From Balanoglossus misakiensis (taxonomy: Eukaryota; Hemichordata): a stretch of 64,000 nt of DNA. Below the pieces are notes generated by a model, which had not been told where the DNA came from, made no database searches, and saw only the letters and a list, made by a program, of their open reading frames with translations. Positions 48,803-61,013 of the stretch are shown in pieces; position 1 is the first letter of the stretch; every line of letters starts with the position of its first letter. The stretch covers positions 4,464,001 to 4,528,000 of the forward strand of contig CM082585.2 in assembly GCA_040954595.2 (NCBI GenBank), in the 5' to 3' direction. A program made the position numbers and the translations under genes.

Positions 48803-49678
48803 TTGCTGCAGTTTTGCAGCCCCTCCATCTCCCCTGGACGATTTTTGTTTTTGTGGGGAGAGTGCGGGGCTGCAGGTCCGAGATATTCTAAACCGCACAA
48901 CAGCGATCGAGAATTCAGTCGGAGCGAATTTCTACACTCCAGTCCACAATTTTCCGGTAACAGGTCACTTCGACCCCTGGCCATTTAGACCCCAGTGATT
49001 CACACCTCTTTGTGGTCACCTTGACCCCTGTGGCCAAGTCACTTCTGATTATTTCATAGGTCTGTAACAACACTTAGGGACGATATGCAACTTTTCGGGG
49101 AAAATTGCCTCAGAATAACAGTCACTTGACCGGTAAATATGTGTCCCTGTAATGCGTACGATTCACGGTAAAGCTGCGAGAACTTGCGATTCGCTACTCA
49201 ATCTCACGGTTTCTTTGAATAAAGCTACCCTATATATCTTTTGATTTACGGTTGGGGTGTCATTTTTTAACTTCACACGCAAAAATCGCATGTGTAGTGC
49301 CTCACACCGGAGCCCTGGAAAACTCTGCAAATATTTAGCGCATCAAACGAACCTGATAACACATTCACGCCACTCAGTTTGTCTCCTTACCGAATGAATT
49401 TATAGGGGTCGAAGTGACTTTAGGTGTCGGGGGTCGGAACGGCCAGGGGTCGAAGTGACTAGAAACCAATTTTCCACTATTTTCTCGCCAACTGGCCTTA
49501 TTGGGTCCCGGAACCCATTCCACACTTGCGTGGCAAAGGATGTCCGTTATTTGTCAATTTTGCCTATGTTTTCCCAGTTCTTCAACCAATTAATTAACAA
49601 TGGGTTTCAAAACAGCCGCCATTTTGACAAAAACAAAAATCGCCCAGGGGAGACGGAGGGGCTGCAAAACTGCAGCAA
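48803..49678. mobile_element. Foldback element with ~48-bp inverted ends, carrying a nested insertion
   Basis: The ends TTGCTGCAGTTTTGCAGCC and complement extend through CTCCATCTCCCCTGGACGATT. It sits in intron 1 of zinc-finger module 2 and is absent from module 3 at that place. A deleted copy at 8424-8730 lacks the nested 512-bp element. Confidence 0.85.
48956..49467. mobile_element. 512-bp nested hAT-like element
   Basis: Both ends contain GTCACTTCGACCCCTGGCC in inverted orientation, and AATTTTCC (8 bp) is duplicated at 48948-48955 and 49468-49475. The copy at 8424-8730 has a single AATTTTCC, i.e. the empty site. An 8-bp duplication is the hAT signature. No transposase. Confidence 0.85.
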
Positions 49679-51951
49679 GCTTAAACTTCATCCTCCATAG
49701 ACATATCATTATTATCACTGTTAATATTCAACAAATGAATTTTGAAGGTTCTTTCTTGGGTGTTACAATGTATGTCCTAAACCAGTGTGTGTGGCAAAAA
49801 CATGTAAACATAACATACCAGCAGACAGAGTTTGAATGAATGTTCATGCCTTATTTTTCCAGAATGTTCAGAGGTGTGCAGACTGTACAGAAATTCAAAT
49901 ATGTTACATGAACTTGGCAGGCTATTGGAAGTATTAAATAGCAAACTTAGGCATAAAGTTGAAGCTGGTGCTGAATCCTTTGATGGTAAGTAAGCATCAT
50001 GTCTTACTGTTACAATGGAAGTATATAGCTTAGAGTACAGGCAGTATTTATATTTACACATACAACATGGAGAAAACTAAAAAAAATGTCGTTTGTCCAA
50101 ACACATACTTGAATAAAAATGTAGGTCAATTTACAGATGTTGCGGAAAAATACATATCCGAAGACTGAAAAGCAACAGAGACCACTTCACATCAAAGACT
50201 AGCTGCCACGGAGCCCAACATTTGTAGTGGCAGTACCAAATCAAAATCACATTTCTCCTATACCAAATGTAACGTAAAATAAATGACCATGATTCCTATT
50301 GCTAACTGCATGCATGTCATTTGCATACACACTGGTGTTATTAACTCTACAGATACATTTGGATTTTTTCCCCTTTGAGACAATTTTCCTAACCTTTCCA
50401 GATGTTTGTTTCCATCCAACAGATGTGTCCCTGATAATCCACACCCTGGCACACTATGGCCATATTGAAGTGAACCCACTGGATGATGTCGTCAGTGGAG
50501 ATGTTGAACGAGAACTTGGGAAAGCACGGGTGCTGAACCTTGATGGCCAAACTGGACAGTGCCTAAGAGGATCAGTAATTGAAGAGTGTAGTACCGGTAG
50601 TCAGCAAGAACACACAGAGGTCTACACAAGTGAAAGGACATATTCATCCAGTGAATGTGGGAAAACATTTACGCAAACTGGAAATCTGAAGGTACACATG
50701 AGGATCCATACAAAGGAAAGACCATATTCATGCAATCAATGTGGGAAAACTTTTGCGCTAAATGGAAATCTGAAGAAGCACATGAGGATTCATACAAAGG
50801 AAATACCATATTCATGCAATCAATGTGGGAAAACGTTTACACAAAATGGAAATCTGAAGAGGCACATGAGGATCCATACAAAGGAAAGACAATATTCATG
50901 CAATCAATGTGGGAAAATGTTTACACAAAATGAAGATCTGAAGAAGCACATGAGGATCCATACAAAGGAAAGACCATATTCATGCAATCAATGTGGGAAA
51001 ACGTTTACACAAAATGGAAATCTGAAGGTACACATGAGGATCCATACAAAGGAAAGACCATATTCATGCAATCAATGTGGGAAAATGTTTGCACGAAATG
51101 GAAATCTGAAGGTACACATGAGGATCCATACAAAGGAAAGACCATATTCATGCAATCAATGTGGGAAAATGTTCACACAAACTGGAGATCTGAAGGTACA
51201 CATGAGGATCCATACAAAGGAAAGACCATATTCATGCAATCAATGTGGGAAAATGTTTGCACGAAATGGAAATCTGAAGGTACACATGAGGATCCATACA
51301 AAGGAAAGACCATATTCATGCAATCAATGTGGGAAAATGTTCACACAAACTGGAGATCTGAAGGTACACATGAGGATCCATACAAAGGAAAGACCATATT
51401 CATGCAATAAATGTGGGAAAGCGTTTACACAAAATGGACATCTAAAGAAACACATGAGGATCCATACAAACTAAAGACCCTATTCATGCAATGTGGGAAA
51501 ACATTGACGCGAACTGGACATCTAAAGGAACACGGCACCAAACAAAAGAATGACCATATTCATGCATTAAATGTGGTAAAACTTTTACTCAGAGGGGCGG
51601 TCTGCAGGAAGATACAAGGATCCATACAAATCTAAGACCTTATCCTTGCAGAGAATGTGAGAAAAACATTCAGAGTTTCAATCTAAAGAAACACAGAATG
51701 ATCCATACAATTGAAAGTCTGTATTCATGCAATGAGTGTAGGAAAACATTCAATCAAATAGCCATCTAAAGGAACATACTAATGAAAGACCATATTCTTG
51801 AAATGCATGTGGGAAGACATTTATATCAAGAGGCCATTTCCAACAACACATGAAAATATATATAAGGTTCCGGAAGAAGAAATTCAATTTCACTGTAAGA
51901 GTCTTTGAATCAAAAGTGTTCTGGTAATTATAAAACTCAGAATCCCTTTAA

Positions 51952-52233
51952 AGCGGGCAGCTCGTCTCACGCGCATGCGCGTAACTTCCCAGCAAATTTT
52001 CCGTTCGATGCATTCAAATAGTTGACTGCCTCCGCTTCCTTCATTCGCACCGTGTTAGTAGATTCTGGTTTTGTCCCTCCTTTTCACCCAAGCTAGTGTT
52101 TTTTCCCGATCTCCAACACAGATTATGGTCGCCGCCATCTTGTGTGAGCACTGCCTCATTGGATTGACTGTTCACTAAAGGTCTGTAACCAGCGGCTACA
52201 GTTGGAACATGCGTGTGAGACGAGCTACACGCT
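51952..52233. mobile_element. 282-bp TTAA-flanked MITE (module 2 copy)
   Basis: The ends AGCGGGCAGCTCGTCTCAC and GTGAGACGAGCTACACGCT are flanked by TTAA on both sides. Counterpart of 42334-42624. Confidence 0.88.
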
Positions 52234-52771
52234 TTAAACTAAGCATATATTTATAATATATTATATCAGAAAGCTTAGATATAGAGGGGAACATTTTGGT
52301 TACTTCAGTGTGACAAGCAATATAAATAACCTTCCTGAAACTAGATATCGAATTTGAATTTGTGTGAATGCAAGCTGTACTAACTGTAATACAAAGTGTG
52401 CCTGGGATGTTTTTCAGCCCCTTCTGAGTTGTAAATTAACCCTGGTCTATCAATTTGCTCCCACCAAAATCTAGAACTAAGATAAAAAATACTGTATTCT
52501 TGTGTCAATCGCTGGGGCAAATTTCAATAGCCAGGGTTGAAAACTGAACTCTCCAGGTGCTGCCAAAGACAGTGACACTCTTCATCACACTTCGTTACTC
52601 GAAGTTACTTTGTTTACTTTGTTACTTCGTTACATTGTTTTGGGTATTTCCACCAAAGATTGTTGATTAGAGACAGAAAATGTGTGATTTTGGCTTGAAT
52701 ATATTCAATTTGACTTTGTAGTATTCACTATTGGTAAGGATATCATCCATAATGAGTAGGATATGGCTTAA

Positions 52772-53113
52772 AGGGACTCTCTCTTGCTGCCCCTTTTACA
52801 TTAATTATGTTTGATACAAGATACCGTTTATGTTATTCTACATGTGGATGTATAGTGAATCAACTTTCTTCCACAAACAACTTCCATCCTGTTTGTAGGA
52901 TATGAGAGTAAAAATCTCACCAAAGTGAATAAGGGTAAACACCGATTATTCATTTTGGCGAGTTTTTTCACTCTCATGTCTCCAAGTGGGATAGAAGTTG
53001 TGTGTGGTTGAACGTTGATTCACTATATATCCACATGTAGAATAACATATATGGTGTCTTGTATCAAACATAATTAATAGAAACAAGGACAATGAAAGAG
53101 AGATTTTGTCCCT
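52772..53113. mobile_element. TTAA foldback MITE, copy 5
   Basis: The same insertion as copy 4, duplicated with the zinc-finger module. Flanked by TTAA at 52768-52771 and 53114-53117. Confidence 0.9.
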
Positions 53114-53948
53114 TTAAGTCTTTAGATTGTACACCAGAAATGTATATGAATTCCATTTCTACCAAGTGAATTGGGATGTTTATTGTTATCTCATTAACAG
53201 TTGAAACGAATGTGTATTTGGCCAGGGCTGAACTACTGGCAGAAGAATTGTTAACTGTTCACTGTTTTTGATCAATTCTTACAAGTGTATTTTTGTGTTT
53301 TTGTTGTCAGACCAATAATCAGTCAAAACTTGTTGAATTTTTGGAGTTAGCTTCCTGCCTCCTTCAATTTTTTTTTTAATCTGTAGTTCTGTATGAAAAA
53401 GATTTTGATTGATGTAGGCCCATAAGGAACCCAATTCATCCAAAACATAGACATGTTTACGACTACACTTTAATTGTTTGTATTCTGATCTTTACGAGTG
53501 TCATTGTGTGGTTTTTTGTTGGTCAATAAACAACTGAAACTGTCCAAATTTTGGAATGACCTTTGATCCAATTCTCTCACTACAACATTCTATATACAGA
53601 CTTTAAAAACTAAAAATGATTAGGAATGGGATACATGAACATTTTTGAGGGTCAAAATCTCGCCCTCTGAGATATAAATGCCTTTAAAATATTGGACAGA
53701 TATACCAGTACCAAATTCCATCGAGAATCTTGAAAACAAGTGAATACTGAATACACGTGGAAAGTCTGACTTCGCTAGTGCTGAGACACATTTTGAAACC
53801 ATCGTTTTTAATATTGTTTCAATGCTTGCAGTTGAGTTTGAAGTTTACTGGTGCGGGCGGAGACGAAGTTGTTGTCCGTTTAAGAGAAGTTGACCAGCCC
53901 AGCTGTCACGTACATGTCCCTGCAACGAAAACCCCTCTCAGTTCCTTT

Positions 53949-53962
53949 CCGCCAGGTGGCGC
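53949..53962 (+). promoter_or_regulatory. CTCF-like site upstream of zinc-finger module 3
   Basis: CCGCCAGGTGGCGC, 35 bp before the ATG, as in modules 1 and 2. Confidence 0.5.
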
Positions 53963-53997
53963 CATTCTTGACCTGATGACCTTTGACACTTCTTAAA

Positions 53998-56900
53998 ATG
54001 GCGGAAACTAACATGCTGCAGACTACATTGTGGCCGTGGACAACTGGAAACCGAATGGACGCCACACCAATTTGCAACCGCTTGACAAGTGCTGGTATGT
54101 ATCTTTGTCCACATCTGTTCCTGCTGAGTTCGAAAGATAATGGTTTGCAGTAATTCGGTGACATTCGATCACTTTTTCGATAGTTCAATTAGTTGCTGCT
54201 GTTCCGTAGCTCTACCACTCCCCCCCCCCCCCCCCACAAAGAAACAACCTACAGCATCGCCGATCGTGAAAGAACACTTATAATTATTGTGACAAAAAAG
54301 CTATAGATCTCCCAACATCATATGCAATTTGGAGAACATTTGGATTTGGTGTAATGTTTGTACATACCAAATTACGCACATGTATATAAGCTTAAGACGA
54401 TTATCAAGCTTAAACTTCATCCTCCATAGACGTATCATTATTATAACTGTTATTTAAGCAATAACATTTATTGCTTAAATATTCAACAAATGAATTTTGA
54501 AGGTTCTTTCTTGGGTGTTACAATGTATGTCCTAAACCAGTGTGTGTGGCAAAAAAACATGTAAACATAACATACCAACAGACAGAATGTGAACGAATGT
54601 TCATGCCTTATTTTTCCAGAATGTTCAGAGGTGTGCAGACTGTACAGAAATTCAAATAAGTTACATGAACTTGGCAGGCTACTGGAAGCATTAAATAGCA
54701 AACTTAGGCATAAAGTTGAAGCTGGTGCTGAATCCTTTGATGGTAAGTAAGCATCAAGTCTTACTGTTACAATGGCAGTATATAGCTTAGACCTCCATGC
54801 TGGTACATGTCATTCATCAGGGGTACCGGTAGTTTCTATCCTGTTGTTTCTTGTCTCTGAAAAGAAAGGTGGTGCATACGAAATAATTCTTTCCAATAAT
54901 TTAGCCAACAGAGAATAAGATTTTTCTTACAAAAAAACGGATGAAATATTGGCAGAAGTTGCATTTAAATCATGGGGGGAAAAAAAGCTTGTTGCTTTTT
55001 GTCGTGGGATATGGCATGGACACTTTTCATATGGGTCTGATGTTGTTAACAGTGTTGCGATGAATCTTGCTCTTCGAATATGTGTAAACCCAGCATGTCC
55101 TTATTCAATCTGATTAAAATCAGATGTAGGGAACGGCGATTTGGTTTTTTTTATGCTGTCGCCTCACACTACATCTGACCAACTCTCAATGGAGATCCTG
55201 CTGAAATCGCGCATTCCGACCCGGCCAATCAGATTGCGTGTTATGCCGACTAAAGAATTGCACTGGGAGATGGGAGAAATTTTTTTGTTGACTTCGAGTA
55301 TCGCACAGAATACGAAAGATTGGCTTTCTCTTGTGAACAATTACATGTAATCCCATGATATCTTTCTTTGTTTGGCGTCATCGTATGCGAGTGGTTTTCG
55401 CAGAGCAGTGCAACGTCGAGCTGTAGCCATATACAAATGATGAACTGTCGTTGATCATTTATAAGCTCTCCTAACAAGTCGTCATGTTCACCCTCGTAGT
55501 CATGCTGCCAGTCGGGAAAATTACGTACTTCATGTAAAAGTTTATAAAAAATAAACCAAATTTCACTGCCATGTATCCCAAAACAATTTATGTGACAGAT
55601 TTTTAAAAAGAACGCTAACTTCGGCTAAGGAATGTCAAGTCATAGCTCCGCGTTCAGGTCTGTGTGTTCCCGACGCACCACAGCCCTGCATAAGGCCCCA
55701 AAGACAAAACTGGTGCGTCTGCGATCTGGACCCGGACGCCCGACCGCACCTTTTTCTGTCGAAATTCGATTTTATCGAAGCAAAATCCTTTCCCTGTCTA
55801 CTTCAACCGACCCCAAATATGATGCAATTAACTTTTTCTAACGTCCGTGTAACGCCGTGAACACACAGACCTGCACGCAGAACTAGTCAAGTCAGTGCAC
55901 TGTGCAGTCGGTCGGTACACTCTGGTGTATACAAACGATCGTGGCGACAGAATCTCTCCCTGGGACGGCCTTACACAAATGTAATCGATTCTCTAACAAT
56001 TTTACGGCGACTTGTTGCCACGTCTTATACATTTCGTTGACCGGTGGAATATAGAGGTTCAGTCATCACGCTAAACTGGCTCGAAACCATTCCCCACGCT
56101 TCAGCGGGATCTCCATTGAGAGTTGGTCAGATGTAGTGTGAGGTGACAGCATAAAAAAAACAAGTCGCCGTTCCCTACATCTGATTTTAATCAGATTGGT
56201 CCTCATTCTGCACTAGGTCATTGATAATTTTGCCGTAACTGTATAGTGCATATCATAAACCTTCTTGTAAGTAGCTACTTTGAGTGAAAAAGCACATCAA
56301 TTTAACTCTAAAAACAAGGATCACTCCTGTTACTTGTCTCTGCAAAGAAAGGTGGCGCATATGAAATAAATCTTTCCAACAATTCAGCCAACACTGGCAA
56401 CAGAGAGTGAAAAAGCACATCAATTTAACTCTAAAAACAAGGATCACTCCTGTTACTTGTCTCTGCAAAGAAAGGTGGCGCATATGAAATAAATCTTTCC
56501 AACAATTCAGCCAACACTGGCAACAGAGAGTGAAAAAGCACATCAATTTAACTCTAAAAACAAGGATCACTCCTGTTACTTGTCTCTGCAAAGAAAGGTG
56601 GCGCATATGAAATAAATCTTTCCAACAATTCAGCCAACACTGGCAACAGAGAGTGAAAAAGCACATCAATTTAACTCTAAAAACAAGGATCACTCCTGTT
56701 ACTTGTCTCTGCAAAGAAAGGTGGCGCATATGAAATAAATCTTTCCAACAATTCAGCCAACACTGGCAACAGAGAGTGAAAAAGCACATCAATTTAACTC
56801 TAAAACAAGGATCACTCCTGTTACTTGTCTCTGCAAAGAAAGGTGGCACATATGAAATAAATCTTTCCAACAATTCAGCCAACACTGGCAACAGAGAGTG

Positions 56901-59900
56901 AAAAAGCACATCAATTTAACTCTAAAACAAGGATCACTCCTGTTACTTGTCTCTGCAAAGAAAGGTGGCGCATATGAAATAAATCTTTCCAACAATTCAG
57001 CCAACACTGGCAACAGAGAGTGAAAAAGCACATCAATTTAACTCTAAAACAAGGATCACTCCTGTTACTTGTCTCTGCAAAGAAAGGTGGCGCATATGAA
57101 ATAAATCTTTCCAACAATTCAGCCAACACTGGCAACAGAGAGTGAAAAAGCACATCAATTTAACTCTAAAAACAAGGATCACTCCTGTTACTTATCTCTG
57201 CAAAGAAAGGTGGCACATATGAAATCAATCTTTCCAATAATTCAGCCAACACTGGCAACAGAGAGTGAAAAAGCACATCAATTTAACTCTAAAAACAAGG
57301 ATCACTCCTGTTACTTGTCTCTGCAAAGAAAGGTGGCGCATATTAAATCAATCTTTCCAACAATTTAGCCAACACTGGCAACAGAGAGTGAAAAAGCACA
57401 TCAATTTAACTCTAAAAACAAGGATCACTCCTGTTACTTGTCTCTGCAAAGAAAGGTGGCGCATATGAAATAAATCTTTCCAACAATTCAGCCAACACTG
57501 GCAACAGAGAGTGAAAAAGCACATCAATTTAACTCTAAAAACAAGGATCACTCCTGTTACTTGTCTCTGCAAAGAAAGGTGGCGCATATGAAATAAATCT
57601 TTCCAATAATTCAGCCAACACTGGCAACAGAGAGTGAAAAAGCACATCAATTTAAAGTGGAACGACACCCTCAATTTTGGGCTTCAAAGTACAAACCGGG
57701 TGTCAAAAACGGCAACGTTCCGATGGGTTAATTCACTTTCACTTCCTGCGCAAGCAGAAGACGCGCGTTGAAAATACTACAGTGACGTCAGCAACTTACA
57801 CGTTCGACGTGTCATTTCCAATAAACAGACACATTTTGCGCGGATCTGACATGGCGAAATGTCAAGTTCATGATTTTAAAAACATATTCGGAAAATCGAC
57901 GGGGATAAGTTTCTTTCAAAGGCAATGCTCTTCGTGTATTGTATTTGTCGATGCGTGCAGACATAGACCCTGCAATGTCCATGATGCCATGCATGTCGAC
58001 GTTTATGAACAAACCGTAAGGCCTATACAAAGTTGTTCTAACTGCCGCTGATAATAATAAACGTACCGTTTTAAATCCTTCCTGCACGTTTTTTGGTACA
58101 CGTATTTGGGTTTAATTTCCATTTATTGATGATCGCATAGTTATCAAATGAAAGCAACTAAAAAGGGCAGTTTTAATACATTTCAAGAGACGAAACATGC
58201 ATACAATAACTATAGTATTGGCTTCCATTATACTACGGACGTACTACACCTGGAGAGCAGGACGATGCACCTGCGTTCTTTTCAACTCCATAAAAGGTGA
58301 CTAAGTATTTTTGTAAGAAAAGTGGTTCGAAAAGGTGACAACGAGGGAGAGACAACGAGGGAGGGTATTGTTTAATTGCAGCATTGTCTGTTTCACCATA
58401 GACTCTAGGGTCTATGGTTTCACTGAAACCACACCAAGTGTAAGCCTTGACAAACGGGACACATCGGAGATCAGAACTGCATGAACTTTTGTCCTCAGTC
58501 CTCAGTCGCTTGGTCGTAGAAGGGAATCTCTGGTTCAAAATTGTAGCCTACTACCCGAGAATATGTTGCCATGCTAACGTCGTCGGTCGCGTGAGTGCAG
58601 GCGTGTATAAGCATAAGCTCGCTCCAACGAGTTGCTGACGTCACTCACTTCCGGGTTCGCGCAGTTTTTGGCTGGCTGTGGCTCTGTTATGCGTAAGTGA
58701 AAGTGAATGAAACCAACGTTTTTCATAGTACTTTTTAATCGCATTTCGCAGAATTGGCTCAAAAACGGATCACAACGTTCCACTTTAACTCTAAAACAAG
58801 GATCACTCCTGTTACTTGTCTCTGCAAAGAAAGGTGGCGCATATGAAATCAATCTTTCCAATAATTCAGCCAACACTGGCAACAGAGAGTGAAAAAGCAC
58901 ATCAATTTAACTCTAAAACAAGCATCACTCCTGTTACTTGTCTCTGCAAAGAAAGGTGGCGCATATGAAATCAATCTTTCCAATAATTCAGCCAACACTG
59001 GCAACAGAGAGTGAAAAAGCACATCAATTTAACTCTAAAACAAGGATCACTCCTGTTACTTGTCTCTGCAAAGAAAGGTGGCGCATATGAAATCAATCTT
59101 TCCAATAATTCAGCCAACACTGGCAACAGAGAGTGAAAAAGCACATCAATTTAACTCTAAAACAAGGATCACTCCTGTTACTTGTCTCTGCAAAGAAAGG
59201 TGGCGCATATGAAATCAATCTTTCCAATAATTCAGCCAACACTGGCAACAGAGAGTGAAAAAGCACATCAATTTAACTCTAAAACAAGGATCACTCCTGT
59301 TACTTGTCTCTGCAAAGAAAGGTGGCGCATATGAAATCAATCTTTCCAATAATTCAGCCAACACTGGCAACAGAGAGTGAAAAAGCACATCAATTTAACT
59401 CTAAAACAAGGATCACTCCTGTTACTTGTCTCTGCAAAGAAAGGTGGCGCATATGAAATCAATCTTTCCAATAATTCAGCCAACACTGGCAACAGAGAGT
59501 GAAAAAGCACATCAATTTAACTCTAAAACAAGGATCACTCCTGTTACTTGTCTCTGCAAAGAAAGGTGGCGCATATGAAATCAATCTTTCCAATAATTCA
59601 GCCAACACTGGCAACAGAGAGTGAAAAAGCACATCAATTTAACTCTAAAACAAGGATCACTCCTGTTACTTGTCTCTGCAAAGAAAGGTGGCGCATATGA
59701 AATCAATCTTTCCAACAATTCAGCCAACACTGGCAACAGAGAGTGAAAAAGCACACCAATTTAACTCTAAAACAAGGATCACTCCTGTTACTTGTCTCTG
59801 CAAAGAAAGGTGGCACATATGAAATCAATCTTTCCAACAATTCAGCCAACACTGGCAACAGAGAGTGAAAAAGCACATCAATTTAACTCTAAAACAAGGA

Positions 59901-60711
59901 TCACTCCTGTTACTTGTCTCTGCAAAGAAAGGTGGCGCATATGAAATCAATCTTTCCAATAATTCAGCCAACACTGGCAACAGAGAGTGAAAAAGCACAT
60001 CAATTTAACTCTAAAAACAAGGATCACTCCTGTTACTTGTCTCTGCAAAGAAAGGTGGCACATATGAAATCAATCTTTCCAATAATTCAGCCAACACTGG
60101 CAACAGAGAGTGAAAAAGCACATCAATTTATCTCTAAAATAAGGATCACTCAATTTGGTTTACTTAGGAAAACCCTTATGAAATCATTTATTTTTTTCTA
60201 TTTTCTTGATTTTCTAGAGTACAGGTCGTATTTATATTTACGCATACAACATGGAGAAAACTAAAAAATTGACGTTTGTCCAAACACATACTTGAATAAA
60301 AATGTAGGTCAATTTACAGATGTTGCGGAAAAATACATACCCAAAGACTAAAAAGCAACAGAGACCACTTCACATCAAATCACTAGTTGCCACTGAGCCC
60401 AACATTTGTAGTGGCAGTACCAAATCAAAATCACATTTCTCCTATATATCCAAATGTAACGTAAAATAAATGACCATGATTACTACTGCTAACATGCATG
60501 CATGTCATTTTGTGTACACACTGATGTTATACATTTGGATTTTTTCCCCTTTGAGACAATTTTCCTAACCTTTCCAGATGTTTGTTTCCATCCAACAGAT
60601 GTGTCCCTGATAATCCACACCCTGGCACACTATGGCCATATTGAATTGAAACTTCTGGATGATGTCATCAGTGGACATCTAAAGAAACACATGAGGATCC
60701 AAACAAAGTAA
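53998..60711 (+). CDS. Zinc-finger gene module 3, finger-less open form
   Basis: Exons 53998-54094, 54620-54742 and 60578-60711 join in frame to 117 residues: MAETNMLQT, CSEVCRLYRNSNKLHELG, then [20 protein letters not shown] and [17 protein letters not shown] with a stop. The fusion of the linker directly to the tail of a finger has removed all complete fingers, and the remaining HTK became QTK. Degraded finger sequence continues to ~60950. The last intron has grown to nearly 6 kb through a MULE-like element and a satellite with its own insertion. It may be a relic, or a short protein sharing only the N-terminal region with module 2. Confidence 0.6.
55107..56198. mobile_element. 1.09-kb element with ~100-bp inverted ends, MULE-like
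   Basis: The ends begin AATCTGATTAAAATCAGAT (itself palindromic) and are inverted for about 100 bp. GTCCTTATTC and GTCCTCATTC flank it, and module 1 has one such sequence at the matching point (~41130). Interior parts (55332-55486, 55965-56098) match the foldback region at 62490-63045. No transposase is evident. Confidence 0.75.
56259..57655 (+). repeat. 122/123-bp satellite, left block (about 11 units)
   Basis: The unit runs from CACTCCTGTTACTTGTCTC to AACTCTAAAACAAGGAT. It is a fusion of two pieces that lie ~500 bp apart as single copies in the matching intron of module 1 (about 40708-40772 and 41213-41262). Most units here read GAAATAAATC; a few read GAAATCAATC. The 123-bp period is a multiple of three, which creates long spurious ORFs on the minus strand. 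Confidence 0.95.
57656..58794. mobile_element. 1,139-bp TTAA-flanked element inside the satellite
   Basis: The ends AGTGGAACG / CGTTCCACT are flanked by TTAA (57652-57655, 58795-58798), using the TTAA present in every satellite unit. Subterminal inverted motifs include TTCACTTTCACTT and GTTGCTGACGTCAC. A 124-codon open frame near the left end shows no known domain. Non-autonomous piggyBac-type element by target site. Confidence 0.85.
58795..60140 (+). repeat. 122/123-bp satellite, right block (about 11 units)
   Basis: Continuation of the left block. Here nearly every unit reads GAAATCAATC and CTCTAAAACAAGG, so the block is more uniform than the left. It ends where the sequence rejoins the single-copy intron (ATAAGGATCACTCAATT). 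Confidence 0.95.
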
Positions 60712-61013
60712 AGACCATATTCATGCAATAAATGTGGTAAAACTTTTACTCAGAGGGGCGGTCTGCAGGAAGATACAAGGATCCATACAAATCTAAGACC
60801 TTATCCTTGCAGAGAATGTGAGAAAAACATTCAGAGTTTCAATCTAAAGAAACAGAATGATCCATACAATTGAAAGTCTGTATTCATGCAATGAATGTAG
60901 GAAAACATTCAATCAAATAGCCATCTAAAGGAACATACAAATGAAAGACCATATTCATGAAATGCATGTGGGAAGACATTTACATCAGGAGGCCATTTCC
61001 AACAACACATGAA

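Larger units (their letters stand above)
44375..51474 (+). pseudogene. Ten-finger C2H2 gene, module 2, first exon split by a transposon
   Basis: Exon 1 starts at 44375 (MAETDMLQ), is cut at 44399 by a 4.16-kb element, and resumes at 48569 to ~48650. Exon 2 is 49863-49985 and exon 3 is 50402-51474. Exon 3 is fully open: [11 protein letters not shown], an acidic linker, then ten C2H2 fingers joined by HTKERPYSC linkers. The first finger has lost its first cysteine (YSSSEC). Fingers 6-7 and 8-9 look like an exact 168-bp duplication. After the stop, degraded out-of-frame fingers continue to ~51770. Without the insertion it would encode about 430 residues. It could still act if a new promoter or start lies downstream of the element, so 'pseudogene' is provisional. 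Confidence 0.75.

Noticed and set aside
50982-51410. 142-codon repetitive ORF in a second frame over the zinc fingers
   Set aside because: A shadow of the finger repeats, whose 84-bp period keeps the alternative frame open.
56253-57674. Repeated minus-strand ORFs of 80-218 codons
   Set aside because: A side effect of the 123-bp satellite period (41 codons). They break where a unit is 122 bp.
57677-58051. 124-codon ORF at the left end of the TTAA element in the satellite
   Set aside because: No transposase or other domain is seen, and it starts within the inverted terminus without a convincing start context.
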